Below, one piece after another: positions 43,132 to 52,182 of a DNA stretch of 64,000 nucleotides (position 1 is the stretch's first letter; every line of letters starts with the position of its first letter). The notes beneath the pieces were generated by a model. That model searched no databases and was not told the DNA's origin. It was given only the letters and a program-made list of their open reading frames with translations. The DNA is from Shewanella litorisediminis. Its GTDB lineage: Bacteria > Pseudomonadota > Gammaproteobacteria > Enterobacterales > Shewanellaceae. Made by a program: the position numbers and the translations under genes. The stretch covers positions 3,387,501 to 3,451,500 of the forward strand of contig NZ_CP069213.1 in assembly GCF_016834455.1 (NCBI RefSeq), written 5' to 3'.

Positions 43132-45729
43132 TTAATGACAACGGCGACGGCCAAGACCAATCAGGGTTGCCAATGCCAACAGCAATCCGCCCATGGCACC
43201 ACCGTCATCCTTTTTCTCTTCCACTTTATCGGGATAGCTCAGGGCCACAATGACAGGGTCATGGTCTGACGCCGAGAAGGCATTGTCGGATTTTTCCAGG
43301 CTGCCGGTGTACTTTTTACCGTACTCGAACAGGTTGGATTCAACCGAGTTGATGTGCCAGTCTTCGATGTCCACCACACGCTTGGCCAGGCTGTCGTTGC
43401 CCAGGGCATGGTCGAGGTTACCCAGCTCACCGTTGTAGCTGTAGGAATAGGTATCGGCGCCATGTACCTGGGTGTTGAGGTTAATCAGGCCATAGCCCTT
43501 CTCAATCACGCTGCCCTCTTGCTCGTAGCTCTGACCACCGAGGGTGGTGTAGCTGGCGGTTTTCACCGCGCGTTCGGACTTGGCTGCATCATAGTCGGTC
43601 AGCACACGCACCGGGTCTTCCATGCCGTAGGCGTTCAAGTCGCCAATCACCAGCACATCGCCTTCGATGTCTTTCACGGCTTCACCAATCACCTTGGCAG
43701 CCGATACACGGAAGGCATTACACTTGCCCTGCAGATCGGCCGGATCGCGGCTTTCATCGAAGTTGATCCAATCTTCAAGGCAGCCTGAACCCTTGGACTT
43801 GAGGTGGTTTACCACCACGGTCAGGTTTTCATCTTTTACCTTGAAAGTTTGACCCAGGCTGTGACGCTGATACTTGTCCTGCGCCGGACTGGTTTCAACC
43901 GTGCCCTTGTTATCGCGGCTGGCAACACCGGCCGGAGCGTGCTGCTCAGGGGTTTCAATCACAAAGGCCGTACCTTCCGGGCTCACCTTGGCCGCGCGGT
44001 ACAGCATGCCCACGGTAATGGCATCATTACCGAAGTATTTGCCATCGGTCTTGTCGGCATCGGCAATTTCCACAAAGCTGTAGGCGTTGTCGGCTGCTTG
44101 TTCGGCATTCAGGGCATCCAGCAGGTTCTGAATCGCACTCTTCTCACCAAAGCCGTTGTTGGCAATTTCCATCAGGCCCACGATGTCGGCGTTCATGGCG
44201 GTGATGGCATTCACAATCTTGGTGCGCTGCAGCAGCATTTCTTCTTCGGTGAGGGCGCCGCGGTTGGAGCCGGTTGGGTTGGCATCGCCACCCACCACAT
44301 CGTTGAAGAAGTTCAGCACGTTGAAGCTGGCCACCCGGATATCGCCTTTTTCGGCCACAACAGGGGCATCGGTGCGATCATTACCGCGAACAATGTCGGC
44401 CGGGGTAATGGTGTTGGTGGTCACCAAACGGTATTCGTTGTAGCTGTAGCTCACCATGCCTTCGAGGCCCTTGAGCTCATCACCCACGCGGATATAACCG
44501 GTTTCGGCGTTGAAGTCAGGCAGGAAAGGCACTACGCCGTCGGCGGCCTTGAAGTCAGACTCCACAAACAGCTCATTGCCACGGTTTTGCTTTTCAAGGG
44601 CAATGGCCTCCTCACTCAGCGCAGGATGCACCTGAGTCGGCTTCATCAGCGGCGCCTTGTGGGACAGCATCAGGTTGTTGCGACGACCGGCATAATCAAA
44701 GCTGAAAGTACGGCTGACTTTCATCTCGCTGCCGGCATCCAGCACCACTTTCATGCCTTCAAAGCGCTCCAGCGCCTGCTCCAGGGTTTCGCCTTCGGTC
44801 ACGGCAAATGGCGCGGCACCGGGGACGTCACCCTTGGCGCCCACTTCAAACTTCTTGTCAGCCTTGATATCGATTTGGGTCAGGCCGAAATATTCCTTCA
44901 CCTTACCCTGAACACAGACTTCCACCCCGGGCTGAATGGCCTCGGGTGCCGCTTCGCCGAGGAAGACAAAAATACCGTCGGAGGTCAGCGGTGAGTTATC
45001 ACCCTGCACATCCTGCAGGTAAAAGCCCTTAAACAGACTCTCACCACGGGCAGATACCACACCGCGCAGGGTCACTTCAGTGTCGGATTCAAACTTGCCT
45101 TCGGGCACCAGTGGGCTCTTATCGCCACTGCCCTGAATGTCATAGATGGGGATCAGCGTAGCGCCGGCGCAGCTGAACACTGGCACTTCGGGCGCTATCG
45201 TACCCTCAACACTGCCAAGACCGGAGAAGTTGTCGATGTCCGAGGTATCCCAATCGGCTTCGTTATATACAGCAGCGGCTTTCAGCGCGCTGGTCTTACG
45301 GGCGATGGTGACGTTAAGGCCCCAGTCTTTTGGGGTGGGAATGGCACCCACTACATCCACAATGGCGCCGTCTTTCATCAGCGCCACCGCATCGGTGCCG
45401 TTAAAGTAGAGATCGCCCGTCATGGTGTCTGTGCCCGCAGGCAGGGTAATGATGGCACTCGGATGGGTAATGACCTTGATGCCTTTGGCGGCCAGGTTTT
45501 GACCATCCAGGGCCACCATGTTGATGGGGGTGGTAGCGCCATCTTTATAGCGCGCCAGAGAATAGCCGGTCAGATCAACGGCCGCATCACCGCTGTTGTA
45601 AAGCTCAATGGCTTTATTATTGGAACTGCCTTCTACATATTCTGTAATCATTACATCAGCATTTGCCAATAATGGCATTGCCGCCGACACAGCCACGGCA
45701 ATGGCTGTCAGCTTTTTAACATTTTCCAT
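43132..45729 (-). CDS. exeM: ExeM/NucH-family extracellular endonuclease, GlyGly-CTERM
   Basis: A 865-residue secreted nuclease. After the signal peptide (ending near PLLANA) comes a lamin-tail-like domain (about 25-140: MITEYVEGSSNNKAIELYNSG, VDLTGYSLARY). An OB-type region (about 200-330) precedes the endonuclease/exonuclease/phosphatase domain (about 460-840). That domain has RVASFNVLNFFND (about 465), GDLNAYGMEDPV (about 695) and SASDHDPVIVAL (about 817), the metal and catalytic residues. The tail DDGGAMGGLLLALATLIGLGRRR is a GlyGly-CTERM signal for rhombosortase. ExeM degrades extracellular DNA in biofilms and as phosphate source. Confidence 0.93.
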   Translation of the reverse strand: MENVKKLTAIAVAVSAAMPLLANADVMITEYVEGSSNNKAIELYNSGDAAVDLTGYSLARYKDGATTPINMVALDGQNLAAKGIKVITHPSAIITLPAGTDTMTGDLYFNGTDAVALMKDGAIVDVVGAIPTPKDWGLNVTIARKTSALKAAAVYNEADWDTSDIDNFSGLGSVEGTIAPEVPVFSCAGATLIPIYDIQGSGDKSPLVPEGKFESDTEVTLRGVVSARGESLFKGFYLQDVQGDNSPLTSDGIFVFLGEAAPEAIQPGVEVCVQGKVKEYFGLTQIDIKADKKFEVGAKGDVPGAAPFAVTEGETLEQALERFEGMKVVLDAGSEMKVSRTFSFDYAGRRNNLMLSHKAPLMKPTQVHPALSEEAIALEKQNRGNELFVESDFKAADGVVPFLPDFNAETGYIRVGDELKGLEGMVSYSYNEYRLVTTNTITPADIVRGNDRTDAPVVAEKGDIRVASFNVLNFFNDVVGGDANPTGSNRGALTEEEMLLQRTKIVNAITAMNADIVGLMEIANNGFGEKSAIQNLLDALNAEQAADNAYSFVEIADADKTDGKYFGNDAITVGMLYRAAKVSPEGTAFVIETPEQHAPAGVASRDNKGTVETSPAQDKYQRHSLGQTFKVKDENLTVVVNHLKSKGSGCLEDWINFDESRDPADLQGKCNAFRVSAAKVIGEAVKDIEGDVLVIGDLNAYGMEDPVRVLTDYDAAKSERAVKTASYTTLGGQSYEQEGSVIEKGYGLINLNTQVHGADTYSYSYNGELGNLDHALGNDSLAKRVVDIEDWHINSVESNLFEYGKKYTGSLEKSDNAFSASDHDPVIVALSYPDKVEEKKDDGGAMGGLLLALATLIGLGRRRCH

Positions 45730-46101
45730 ATTATCAACCCCGTTAATTATAATAATGACGTTATCTTTCGTTAACGCGGGCAGATTGTCCCAGAGTTAAT
45801 ACTCCAAAAGAAGGGGTTATGTCACAGTTCATGTAAGCTAAAGCATGGATATCTAAACACTTTAGCCAACACCATCAGTTCCTTAAAACGAATAAATACA
45901 GCGTTCTGATTAAAAAAACAAATAATAACAGACCGATAAAATGAAATTATTTTAGACATAATACGCGGGGGAAAGCTGATAATGACAGAGCAGAACACTG
46001 AATAATGAATGTATAGAAAATGATTAATTGCCGATATTTTACCCAATATTATTCGGTACTGCATTCTCAATAATCCGCAATGTACTTTGGCCAAGACAAA
46101 T
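45730..46101. other. AT-rich leader of exeM, no gene seen
   Basis: About 370 bases between the exeM start and an orphan terminator. It is markedly AT-rich. One long minus-strand frame (45822-46094) has no domain and no credible ribosome site. It should contain the exeM promoter. Confidence 0.5.
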
Positions 46102-46131
46102 AAAAAAACGCGGCCATCATGGCCGCGTAAA
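46102..46131 (-). terminator. Orphan intrinsic terminator upstream of exeM
   Basis: On the minus strand ACGCGGCCATGATGGCCGCGT is followed by TTTTTTTATT. No recognised gene ends here. It may be an attenuator in a long exeM leader or the end of a small RNA. Confidence 0.8.
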
Positions 46132-46510
46132 ACTACTGTTGCGTCTGCTCAGTTAAATACTGAACCGAAATATCCCATCAAGGTCATTACCGGCGGCAAG
46201 TTTCCGGATGAGATATTTCAATATCACTTTCGCCCAACAAGGCGTATTTGCCCAGTCCAGACATTGGTTTTTAGACTTACCTACTAGCCTGAAGTAGCTA
46301 AAGCCTGCCGGTAAAATGCATCAACAGAAAATAACAACACAAAAATATCAAACACTTAAACGGAAATACTCTGTAAAAGTGGCGACTCCCCCACTCCTGA
46401 ATAAATAGGCTTTCTTCCGATTGTGACTCAGGTCTCAGAACCTTAACTTGGTGCTGTATTTTTGCCGACCCATCGGCTTTGGAAGTTTACGCATCGCAAA
46501 GGAGTGTCGA
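46132..46510. other. Intergenic region between exeM leader and the csgB-like gene
   Basis: No confident gene. On the minus strand a 23-codon frame reading KYLIRKLAAGNDLDGIFRF ends close before the orphan terminator but lacks a clear ribosome site. The plus strand should carry the curli promoter. AGTGG/CCACT at about 46379-46396 forms a weak hairpin. Confidence 0.45.
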
Positions 46511-46945
46511 GTGTCTTACTGCAAATCGCTGGTTTTAAGCGCTTCCCTCCTGCTTTGCTGCCCCGCCTTGCTGGCTGATACGCCAGCACCCGGGGTAAGC
46601 GACGAGATGTCGCTTTCCGTTCCCCTGCAAACTCTGCTGGAGTCCAGCGGACGGGACAACCTCATTGACCTGTTTCAGATGGGGGTGCAGAACGAGGCCA
46701 TGATTGCCCAATCGGGCGAATTCAACAGCCTTATCGTCACCCAAATCGGCGTTGAAAATCAGGCTCAGGTGCGTCAACTGGGCGCTGACAATGAGGTGGA
46801 TTTGTTTCAGGCGGGAAACCACAACAGCGCTGAGATAACCCAGATAGGAGATAACAATCTGGTGCAGCTCAAGCAGTTGGGCAGTGCGAACTTTTCTATT
46901 CAACAAATTGGCGATGGAGCCTCTATCGCCGTGACTCAATACTAA
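46511..46945 (+). CDS. csgB: CsgB-like minor curlin (nucleator)
   Basis: A 144-residue secreted protein starting at GTG, with AAGGAG upstream. The signal peptide ends near ALLADT. The mature C-terminal two thirds consists of curlin repeats of about 22 residues: NLIDLFQMGVQNEAMIAQSG, NSLIVTQIGVENQAQVRQLG, NEVDLFQAGNHNSAEITQIG, NNLVQLKQLGSANFSIQQIG. Each has the Gln-x-Gly-x-x-Asn turn. Its place before the large subunit gene and its length (E. coli CsgB 151) suggest the nucleator. A 13-base gap separates it from the next gene. Confidence 0.85.
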   Translation: MSYCKSLVLSASLLLCCPALLADTPAPGVSDEMSLSVPLQTLLESSGRDNLIDLFQMGVQNEAMIAQSGEFNSLIVTQIGVENQAQVRQLGADNEVDLFQAGNHNSAEITQIGDNNLVQLKQLGSANFSIQQIGDGASIAVTQY

Positions 46946-46958
46946 CAGGGAGCGTCAC

Positions 46959-48461
46959 ATGAAATCACAAGCGAAGAAGTCACTCTTGGCTCTGGCCATC
47001 ACCGCGGGTATCGGCATGTCAGCGCAGGCATTTGCCAGCGATAGCAGCGAAATCCAGGTGAACCAGTCCGGTTATGCCAACGACACCACAGTTGAGCAAT
47101 CGGGTATCCTGAACGTCGCGAAGGTTACCCAAATCGGCGATGAAAACAACACCACAGTCGCGCAGGACGGCGTATGGAACGAGGCCTATATTGGCTCTGA
47201 GGGCAATCTGAATACCGTATCTGTTGAGCAGGCCGAAGACTGGCACATTGCCGGCGTGAGCCAAACCGGTGACAACAACGTGGATAACGTGGTTCAGACT
47301 GGTTTCTTCAACCAGAGCAGCGCTGTCACTGCCGGTAACGGTAACGCCGTTGACGTGATGCAGGCCGGTGAGCTGAACGAAAGCAATGTCGAACTGACCG
47401 GCGATAACAACAGTGCCTGGGTTGATCAGGACGGCAGCAGCAACTATGCCGTTTTCCGCGTACAGGGCAATGACAACGACGGTGAAATCACTCAGCTGGG
47501 CAACAACAACCAGGGTGGTCTGATTGCACTGGACTTCACTGCCAACGTGGGCAACAACAACGATGTGGCCATCTATCAGGAAGGTGACAACAACGTGGGT
47601 GGTGTGCGCGGTGTTGCCGGTGACAACAACGAAGTTGAGATTGAGCAGGTTGGTAACAACAACGTGGGCTTTGTTTACGCCCTGCAAGGCAGCGACAACG
47701 ATCTGACCATGACTCAGGATGGCGATCGCAACGTGGCGGTTCTGGAATTCACCACCGGTGACAACAACGACGTTGAAATCAACCAGTCTGGCACCGAAAA
47801 CGCCATCGGTGACACACTGACAGCTGTTATTGAAGGCAGCGACAACATGATAGACATAGAGCAGGAAGGCTTCTCCAACAGCGCTCAGTTTATCGTTGAC
47901 GGCGACGATAACGATGTGGATCTGGAGCAGGAAGGCGACCTGAACTATGCCGAGTTTGTTGCCATGGGCAATGACAACACCCTGAACCTGAGCTCAGAAG
48001 GCAACAGCAACCAACTGCTGGCCGGCGCCTTTGGCGAAGACAACAGCCTGGAAGTGGCTCAGGAAGGCGATGCCAACTATGCATACAGCGTTGCATTTGG
48101 TAACGACAACGAAGTGGATATCGCGCAAATGGGCAATGACAACGAAGCCATTGTCACCATCAGCGGCAACAGCAACACCGACATCACAGGCACCCAGTCC
48201 GGCGACCTGAACGTGCTGGATCTGCTTATCCAGGGCGATGAAAACCTGGCGCAAATCACCCAAACCGGCAACGGCAACTGGGTAAGCGGCGATGAAGGTG
48301 CCTTCGCAGTAGTTGGCGATGGCAACAGCTTCATCGTGGCCCAAAGCGGTAACGACAACCTGGTGACCGGCGCTCAAATGGGCGGCAGCAACGTCATCAA
48401 CGTGACTCAGGTGGGTAATGAAAACGTCGCCACTGTGATTCAGAACGGCGCGCCACGCTAA
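46959..48461 (+). CDS. csgA: CsgA-like major curlin, unusually long
   Basis: A 500-residue secreted amyloid subunit. A signal peptide (ALAITAGIGMSAQAFA) is followed by almost 20 curlin-type repeats of about 22-24 residues in the pattern x-G-x-x-N-x-x-x-I-x-Q-x-G-x-x-N, for example NDVEINQSGTENAIG and NEVDIAQMGNDNEAIV. E. coli CsgA has 151 residues and five repeats, so this fibre subunit is over three times longer. It is rich in Asn, Asp, Gly and Gln and strongly acidic. It should form extracellular amyloid fibres. csgE, csgF and csgG for secretion are not in the window. Confidence 0.87.
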   Translation: MKSQAKKSLLALAITAGIGMSAQAFASDSSEIQVNQSGYANDTTVEQSGILNVAKVTQIGDENNTTVAQDGVWNEAYIGSEGNLNTVSVEQAEDWHIAGVSQTGDNNVDNVVQTGFFNQSSAVTAGNGNAVDVMQAGELNESNVELTGDNNSAWVDQDGSSNYAVFRVQGNDNDGEITQLGNNNQGGLIALDFTANVGNNNDVAIYQEGDNNVGGVRGVAGDNNEVEIEQVGNNNVGFVYALQGSDNDLTMTQDGDRNVAVLEFTTGDNNDVEINQSGTENAIGDTLTAVIEGSDNMIDIEQEGFSNSAQFIVDGDDNDVDLEQEGDLNYAEFVAMGNDNTLNLSSEGNSNQLLAGAFGEDNSLEVAQEGDANYAYSVAFGNDNEVDIAQMGNDNEAIVTISGNSNTDITGTQSGDLNVLDLLIQGDENLAQITQTGNGNWVSGDEGAFAVVGDGNSFIVAQSGNDNLVTGAQMGGSNVINVTQVGNENVATVIQNGAPR

Positions 48462-48474
48462 TAGCTACAACCAT

Positions 48475-48505
48475 TAAAAAAGGAGCCTGTCGGCTCCTTT
48501 TTTTA
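48475..48505 (+). terminator. Terminator after the csgA-like gene
   Basis: AAAGGAGCC-TGTC-GGCTCCTTT with a long T-run. It can also serve the opposing regulator gene. Confidence 0.93.
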
Positions 48506-48558
48506 TTTGTGTATTGATAACGCTGAGACTCCAGTGACCAGCGCCATCGACACTCTGT

Positions 48559-49224
48559 TTAACTGACCAAAGCAAAGTGACTCTGGTGAGACTGGGCCCA
48601 GCGCAGCAACTCCACCCGATTGCGGGATTGGGTCTTACGAAAAATCGACGAAATATGCGCCTTGACGGTGTGCTCGCTGATGCAGAGTCGGTCAGCAATT
48701 TCTTTGTTTCTGGCACCGCTGCCCACCAACTGAATGATTGTGCACTCTCTGCCGGTCAGCGATTGCAACATTGCCATGGCGTCTGGCGATACCTCGCCAT
48801 TGGTGTCCAACTTATTCACCAGTCGGCGGAACATCTTGCTGATCAGCGTCCGGTCAAACCAAAGTTCATCGGCCACCATTTTACGCAAACCTGTCAGCAT
48901 CAAATCCATGCGCTGATCGGCAAACAAGAGTCCGCGGATCCCAAGCAGCAGTGCAGCCTCCTGATCCAGAGAATTGCGTTCCACCTGATAAAGGGCGACG
49001 GGCACATGGGGGATCAGTCGACTGGCCAGGAGCGGAATGCCCTTATTGTCCAGCGCAGCCCCTTTCTGGGCGACGAGATAAAACGCCTGTGGGTGCTTAT
49101 CCAATTCCAGTTCACCGGCGTGTTTTACGATGCGGGTTTTTAACCCTATGGACTCTGCCAGAATGGCCAGATGACAGGGTGCGACCAATTGGTGCACAAA
49201 AATCAACTCATTTACCGTATTCAA
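48559..49224 (-). CDS. csgD: CsgD-like LuxR-family regulator
   Basis: A 221-residue protein started at TTG 49224, where AAGGAG stands eight bases upstream; another TTG at 49257 has no usable site. The C-terminal LuxR helix-turn-helix reads LTGRECTIIQLVGSGARNKEIADRLCISEHTVKAHISSIFRKTQSRNRVELLRWA. The N-terminal receiver-like domain lacks an obvious phosphorylation triad, as in CsgD. It faces the curlin genes across a terminator. CsgD activates curli operons; control of csgBA here is inferred from adjacency. Confidence 0.8.
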   Translation of the reverse strand: MNTVNELIFVHQLVAPCHLAILAESIGLKTRIVKHAGELELDKHPQAFYLVAQKGAALDNKGIPLLASRLIPHVPVALYQVERNSLDQEAALLLGIRGLLFADQRMDLMLTGLRKMVADELWFDRTLISKMFRRLVNKLDTNGEVSPDAMAMLQSLTGRECTIIQLVGSGARNKEIADRLCISEHTVKAHISSIFRKTQSRNRVELLRWAQSHQSHFALVS

Positions 49225-49735
49225 CCCTCTTTCTCCTTGTTGACCGCCGTCGTTCAAACTTCCGTGTGCGGCTAAAAAAACGCCAGACTATTGAACAGGG
49301 ATCCCCAATTTTGCGGACTGGGCCCTATAAAACCATAAGACGTAGGTATGAATCAAAGAACGATTCTCATTAAACAATGTACGGTAAAAACGAGACCCGA
49401 CGCGCCTCCTGCTGCCATGGGCTTTCCAGCCCTGTGGACCTGCTTGCCAAAAAACCATTAACAAATGTAAATACTCAAAATTAAGTAGTTCAGCACCGTC
49501 ATAACCCAGCTAACGCTCAACCCCTGCTCACGGGTTATGGCCACCCAAACCACCAACGCAGAGACAGACGCTTAGTGCGGTATCATTTACCTTATGTGAT
49601 ATTGTTCTGGTTTTTGAATAAACACTTTAGCCATCCAGCCCTCCACACTGTGTAAAAAAAATGCTAATTTGGGCGGGCATTGACAGTCAGCAGACAAATA
49701 AAACCTATAGGCATTAGAAAGAGGGTATCTACACC
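49225..49735. other. Intergenic region between csgD-like and serA
   Basis: Some 510 bases with no gene I can support. Short plus-strand frames lack protein character. The promoters of csgD (minus) and serA (plus) should be here; I could not pin down their boxes. Confidence 0.5.
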
Positions 49736-50965
49736 ATGGCGAAACATTCGCTGGACAAGGATAAGATCAAGTTCCTGCTGCTCGAAGGCGTCCACCAATC
49801 TGCGGTAGATGTACTTGAGCGGGCGGGCTACACCAATATCGAATATCACAAGGCGTCCCTCGCCGATGAGGCGCTGATTGCGTCCATCAAAGATGCCCAC
49901 TTCGTTGGCATTCGCTCCCGCACCCAACTGAGTGCTGACGTGCTGAGCAAGGCCGAAAAACTGGTCGGTATCGGTTGCTTCTGTATTGGCACCAACCAGG
50001 TTGACCTCAAGTCTGCCGAACTCGCCGGCATCCCGGTGTTTAACGCGCCCTTCTCCAATACCCGCTCGGTGGCTGAGCTGGTACTGGGCGAAATCATCAT
50101 GCTGATGCGGGGTATTCCCCAGCGCAACGCCCTGTGCCACCGTGGCGGCTGGCTCAAGAGTGCCAACGGCAGCGTGGAAGTGCGCGGCAAGACCCTGGGC
50201 GTGATTGGCTATGGTCACATTGGCACCCAGCTTGGCATTCTGGCCGAGACACTGGGTATGCGGGTGAAGTTTTTCGACATCGAAGACAAGTTGCCGCTGG
50301 GTAATGCACAGCAGGTGCATTCCTTTGAAGAACTCTTGGCCTGCGCCGACGTAGTGAGTCTGCACGTGCCTGAAACCCCGCAGACCAAAAACATGATTGG
50401 CCACAATGAGCTGGCCACCATGAAGAAGGGCAGCTTCCTCATTAACGCTTCCCGCGGTACTGTGGTCGACATCGACGCCCTGTCAGCCGCACTGAAAGAA
50501 GAGCACATTGCCGGCGCCGCCATCGACGTGTTCCCGGTTGAGCCCAAGTCCAACGACGATATATTCCAAAGCCCTCTGCGTGGCCTGGACAACGTCATCC
50601 TGACCCCACATGTGGGTGGCTCTACCGAAGAGGCCCAGGAAAACATCGGCATCGAAGTGGCAGGCAAGCTCGCCAAGTACTCAGACAACGGCTCCACCGT
50701 GTCTGCGGTGAACTTCCCCGAGGTATCCCTGCCGCTGCACAAGGGCACTTCACGTTTGCTGCACATTCACAAAAACCGTCCCGGTATTCTTATCAAGATT
50801 AACCAGGCGTTTTCTGAAAAAGGCATCAACATCTCCGCCCAGTACCTGCAAACCACCGCCGATATCGGTTACGTGGTGATGGAAGTGGACACCCACCAGG
50901 CCGAGGAAGCGCTCGAGCAACTGCGCGGCATCGAAGGCACCATCAGAACCCGTTTGCTGCACTGA
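49736..50965 (+). CDS. serA: D-3-phosphoglycerate dehydrogenase
   Basis: A 409-residue enzyme of serine biosynthesis, oxidising 3-phosphoglycerate to 3-phosphohydroxypyruvate with NAD+. The NAD site GVIGYGHIGTQLG is at about residues 159-171. The catalytic Arg (LINASRGTVVD), Glu (VFPVEP) and His (ILTPHVGGSTEEAQ) are in the expected order. A C-terminal ACT domain (about 335-409, LLHIHKNRPGILIKINQAF) allows feedback inhibition by serine. Length equals E. coli SerA (410). A terminator follows directly. Confidence 0.97.
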   Translation: MAKHSLDKDKIKFLLLEGVHQSAVDVLERAGYTNIEYHKASLADEALIASIKDAHFVGIRSRTQLSADVLSKAEKLVGIGCFCIGTNQVDLKSAELAGIPVFNAPFSNTRSVAELVLGEIIMLMRGIPQRNALCHRGGWLKSANGSVEVRGKTLGVIGYGHIGTQLGILAETLGMRVKFFDIEDKLPLGNAQQVHSFEELLACADVVSLHVPETPQTKNMIGHNELATMKKGSFLINASRGTVVDIDALSAALKEEHIAGAAIDVFPVEPKSNDDIFQSPLRGLDNVILTPHVGGSTEEAQENIGIEVAGKLAKYSDNGSTVSAVNFPEVSLPLHKGTSRLLHIHKNRPGILIKINQAFSEKGINISAQYLQTTADIGYVVMEVDTHQAEEALEQLRGIEGTIRTRLLH

Positions 50966-50975
50966 CAGTGACCCA

Positions 50976-51008
50976 TAAAAAGGCGCCCAGGTGGCGCCTT
51001 TTTATTTT
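50976..51008 (+). terminator. Terminator after serA
   Basis: AAAAAGGCGCC-CAGGT-GGCGCCTTTTT. Confidence 0.93.
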
Positions 51009-51097
51009 TGCGTGTCAGGCAAGGACTTGGTCATTCACCCGGCCATTGGGATCCGCTACAATCCCAGACTATCCAAGTTCATTTCAAGGAACAGGCA

Positions 51098-52057
51098 ATG
51101 ACATTTACCGTCTCACAGGCCGCCTGGGCGCTGGACAGCGAAGGCCCGGCATTGACCCTGAGTTTACTCAATCATCTCGGGCTGGTGTCGGTCACCGGCG
51201 AGCAGGGCAACAGCTTTATCCATGGTCAGGTCACCGCCGATATCAGTGCGTTGGAACCCGGTCAATGGCGCTGGGGCGCCCACTGCGATCCCAAGGGCCG
51301 CATGCTGGCGACCTTCCGTACCTTTAAACTGGGCGATGCCCTGATGATGCTGGAGCCGCGCAGCGCATTGGAAGTGTCACTGGCTCAGCTGAAAAAATAT
51401 GCCGTCTTCAGCAAGGCAGAACTCGTTGATGTGAGTGGCGAGCTCACCCTGCTGGGCATCTCAGGTCCAGAGGCCGCCGGTTTTGTTACCCAGCACTTTG
51501 GTACGTCTGACGCAGACGTTTACAGCACTGAGCAAGGTACTGTGCTTAAAGACGGAGAGCGTTTTATCCTGATCCTGGACAAGGCCAATGCCTGTGCCCT
51601 GATTGAGAAAAGCGGCCAGCCTCTCTATGGCGCTGGCGTGTGGCAAGCGTTGGAAATCCGTGCCGGCTACCCCAATATCGCGGCCGGCCATGCCAGCGAG
51701 TACATCCCCCAGATGTGTAATCTGCAGGCCCTCGACGGTATCAGCTTTAACAAAGGCTGCTACATGGGGCAGGAAACCGTGGCACGCACCAAATACCGTG
51801 GCGGCAACAAACGCGCGCTCTATATCCTCTTTGGTGAAAGCCAGACACCGGTGCGCCTCGAAAGCACGCTGGAAATCGCCGTGGAAGGTGGCTATCGCAA
51901 GGCAGGCAACATCATTGAGGTGGTGAGCCGAGGTAACAAGGTGCTGATGACCGCAGTGCTTGCCAATGATACGGCGCCCGATGCGGTGCTGCGTCTCGCG
52001 GACGACCACGAGGCCAGTTTTACTCTGCTGCCTCTGCCCTACTCGCTGGAAGACTGA
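51098..52057 (+). CDS. ygfZ: tRNA-modifying protein YgfZ (GcvT-like, folate-binding)
   Basis: A 319-residue protein of the GcvT/YgfZ family. The diagnostic motif NKGCYMGQE (about residues 219-227) has the conserved Cys. It supports repair or assembly of iron-sulfur enzymes, including the tRNA-thiolating MiaB, in a tetrahydrofolate-dependent way. I start it at ATG 51098 (AAGGAACAGGCA upstream); 30 extra codons further 5' overlap the serA terminator and are not coding. Confidence 0.93.
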   Translation: MTFTVSQAAWALDSEGPALTLSLLNHLGLVSVTGEQGNSFIHGQVTADISALEPGQWRWGAHCDPKGRMLATFRTFKLGDALMMLEPRSALEVSLAQLKKYAVFSKAELVDVSGELTLLGISGPEAAGFVTQHFGTSDADVYSTEQGTVLKDGERFILILDKANACALIEKSGQPLYGAGVWQALEIRAGYPNIAAGHASEYIPQMCNLQALDGISFNKGCYMGQETVARTKYRGGNKRALYILFGESQTPVRLESTLEIAVEGGYRKAGNIIEVVSRGNKVLMTAVLANDTAPDAVLRLADDHEASFTLLPLPYSLED

Positions 52058-52092
52058 CCGCCCACAATCGATTTGACGCGGATGTGAGCAAT

Positions 52093-52124
52093 AAAAAGAG
52101 GCGCAATATGCGCCTCTTTTTTTA
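52093..52124. terminator. Bidirectional terminator, ygfZ / HD-GYP gene
   Basis: AAAAAGAGGCGC-AATAT-GCGCCTCTTTTT with A and T flanks. Confidence 0.93.
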
Positions 52125-52182
52125 TTCTGAAAGCCCAATGCCAGAACATCTGGCATAACGGCTGCCGAAAGCCGGGCCGAAC

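Noticed and set aside
43804..44994. A 396-codon plus-strand frame
   Set aside because: It is antisense to the exeM nuclease domain and has no signal, domain or ribosome site.
42180..46131. Near-identical CGCGGCC hairpins at 42230 and 46110 as a dispersed repeat
   Set aside because: Both are ordinary GC-rich terminators with different loops; similarity is limited to the stem.
46131..46340. Cyclic di-GMP (GEMM) riboswitch upstream of exeM
   Set aside because: I compared both strands with the conserved core strings and found no convincing match.
46959..48461. CRISPR-like array in the curlin gene
   Set aside because: The repeats are in-frame, degenerate protein repeats without unique spacers.
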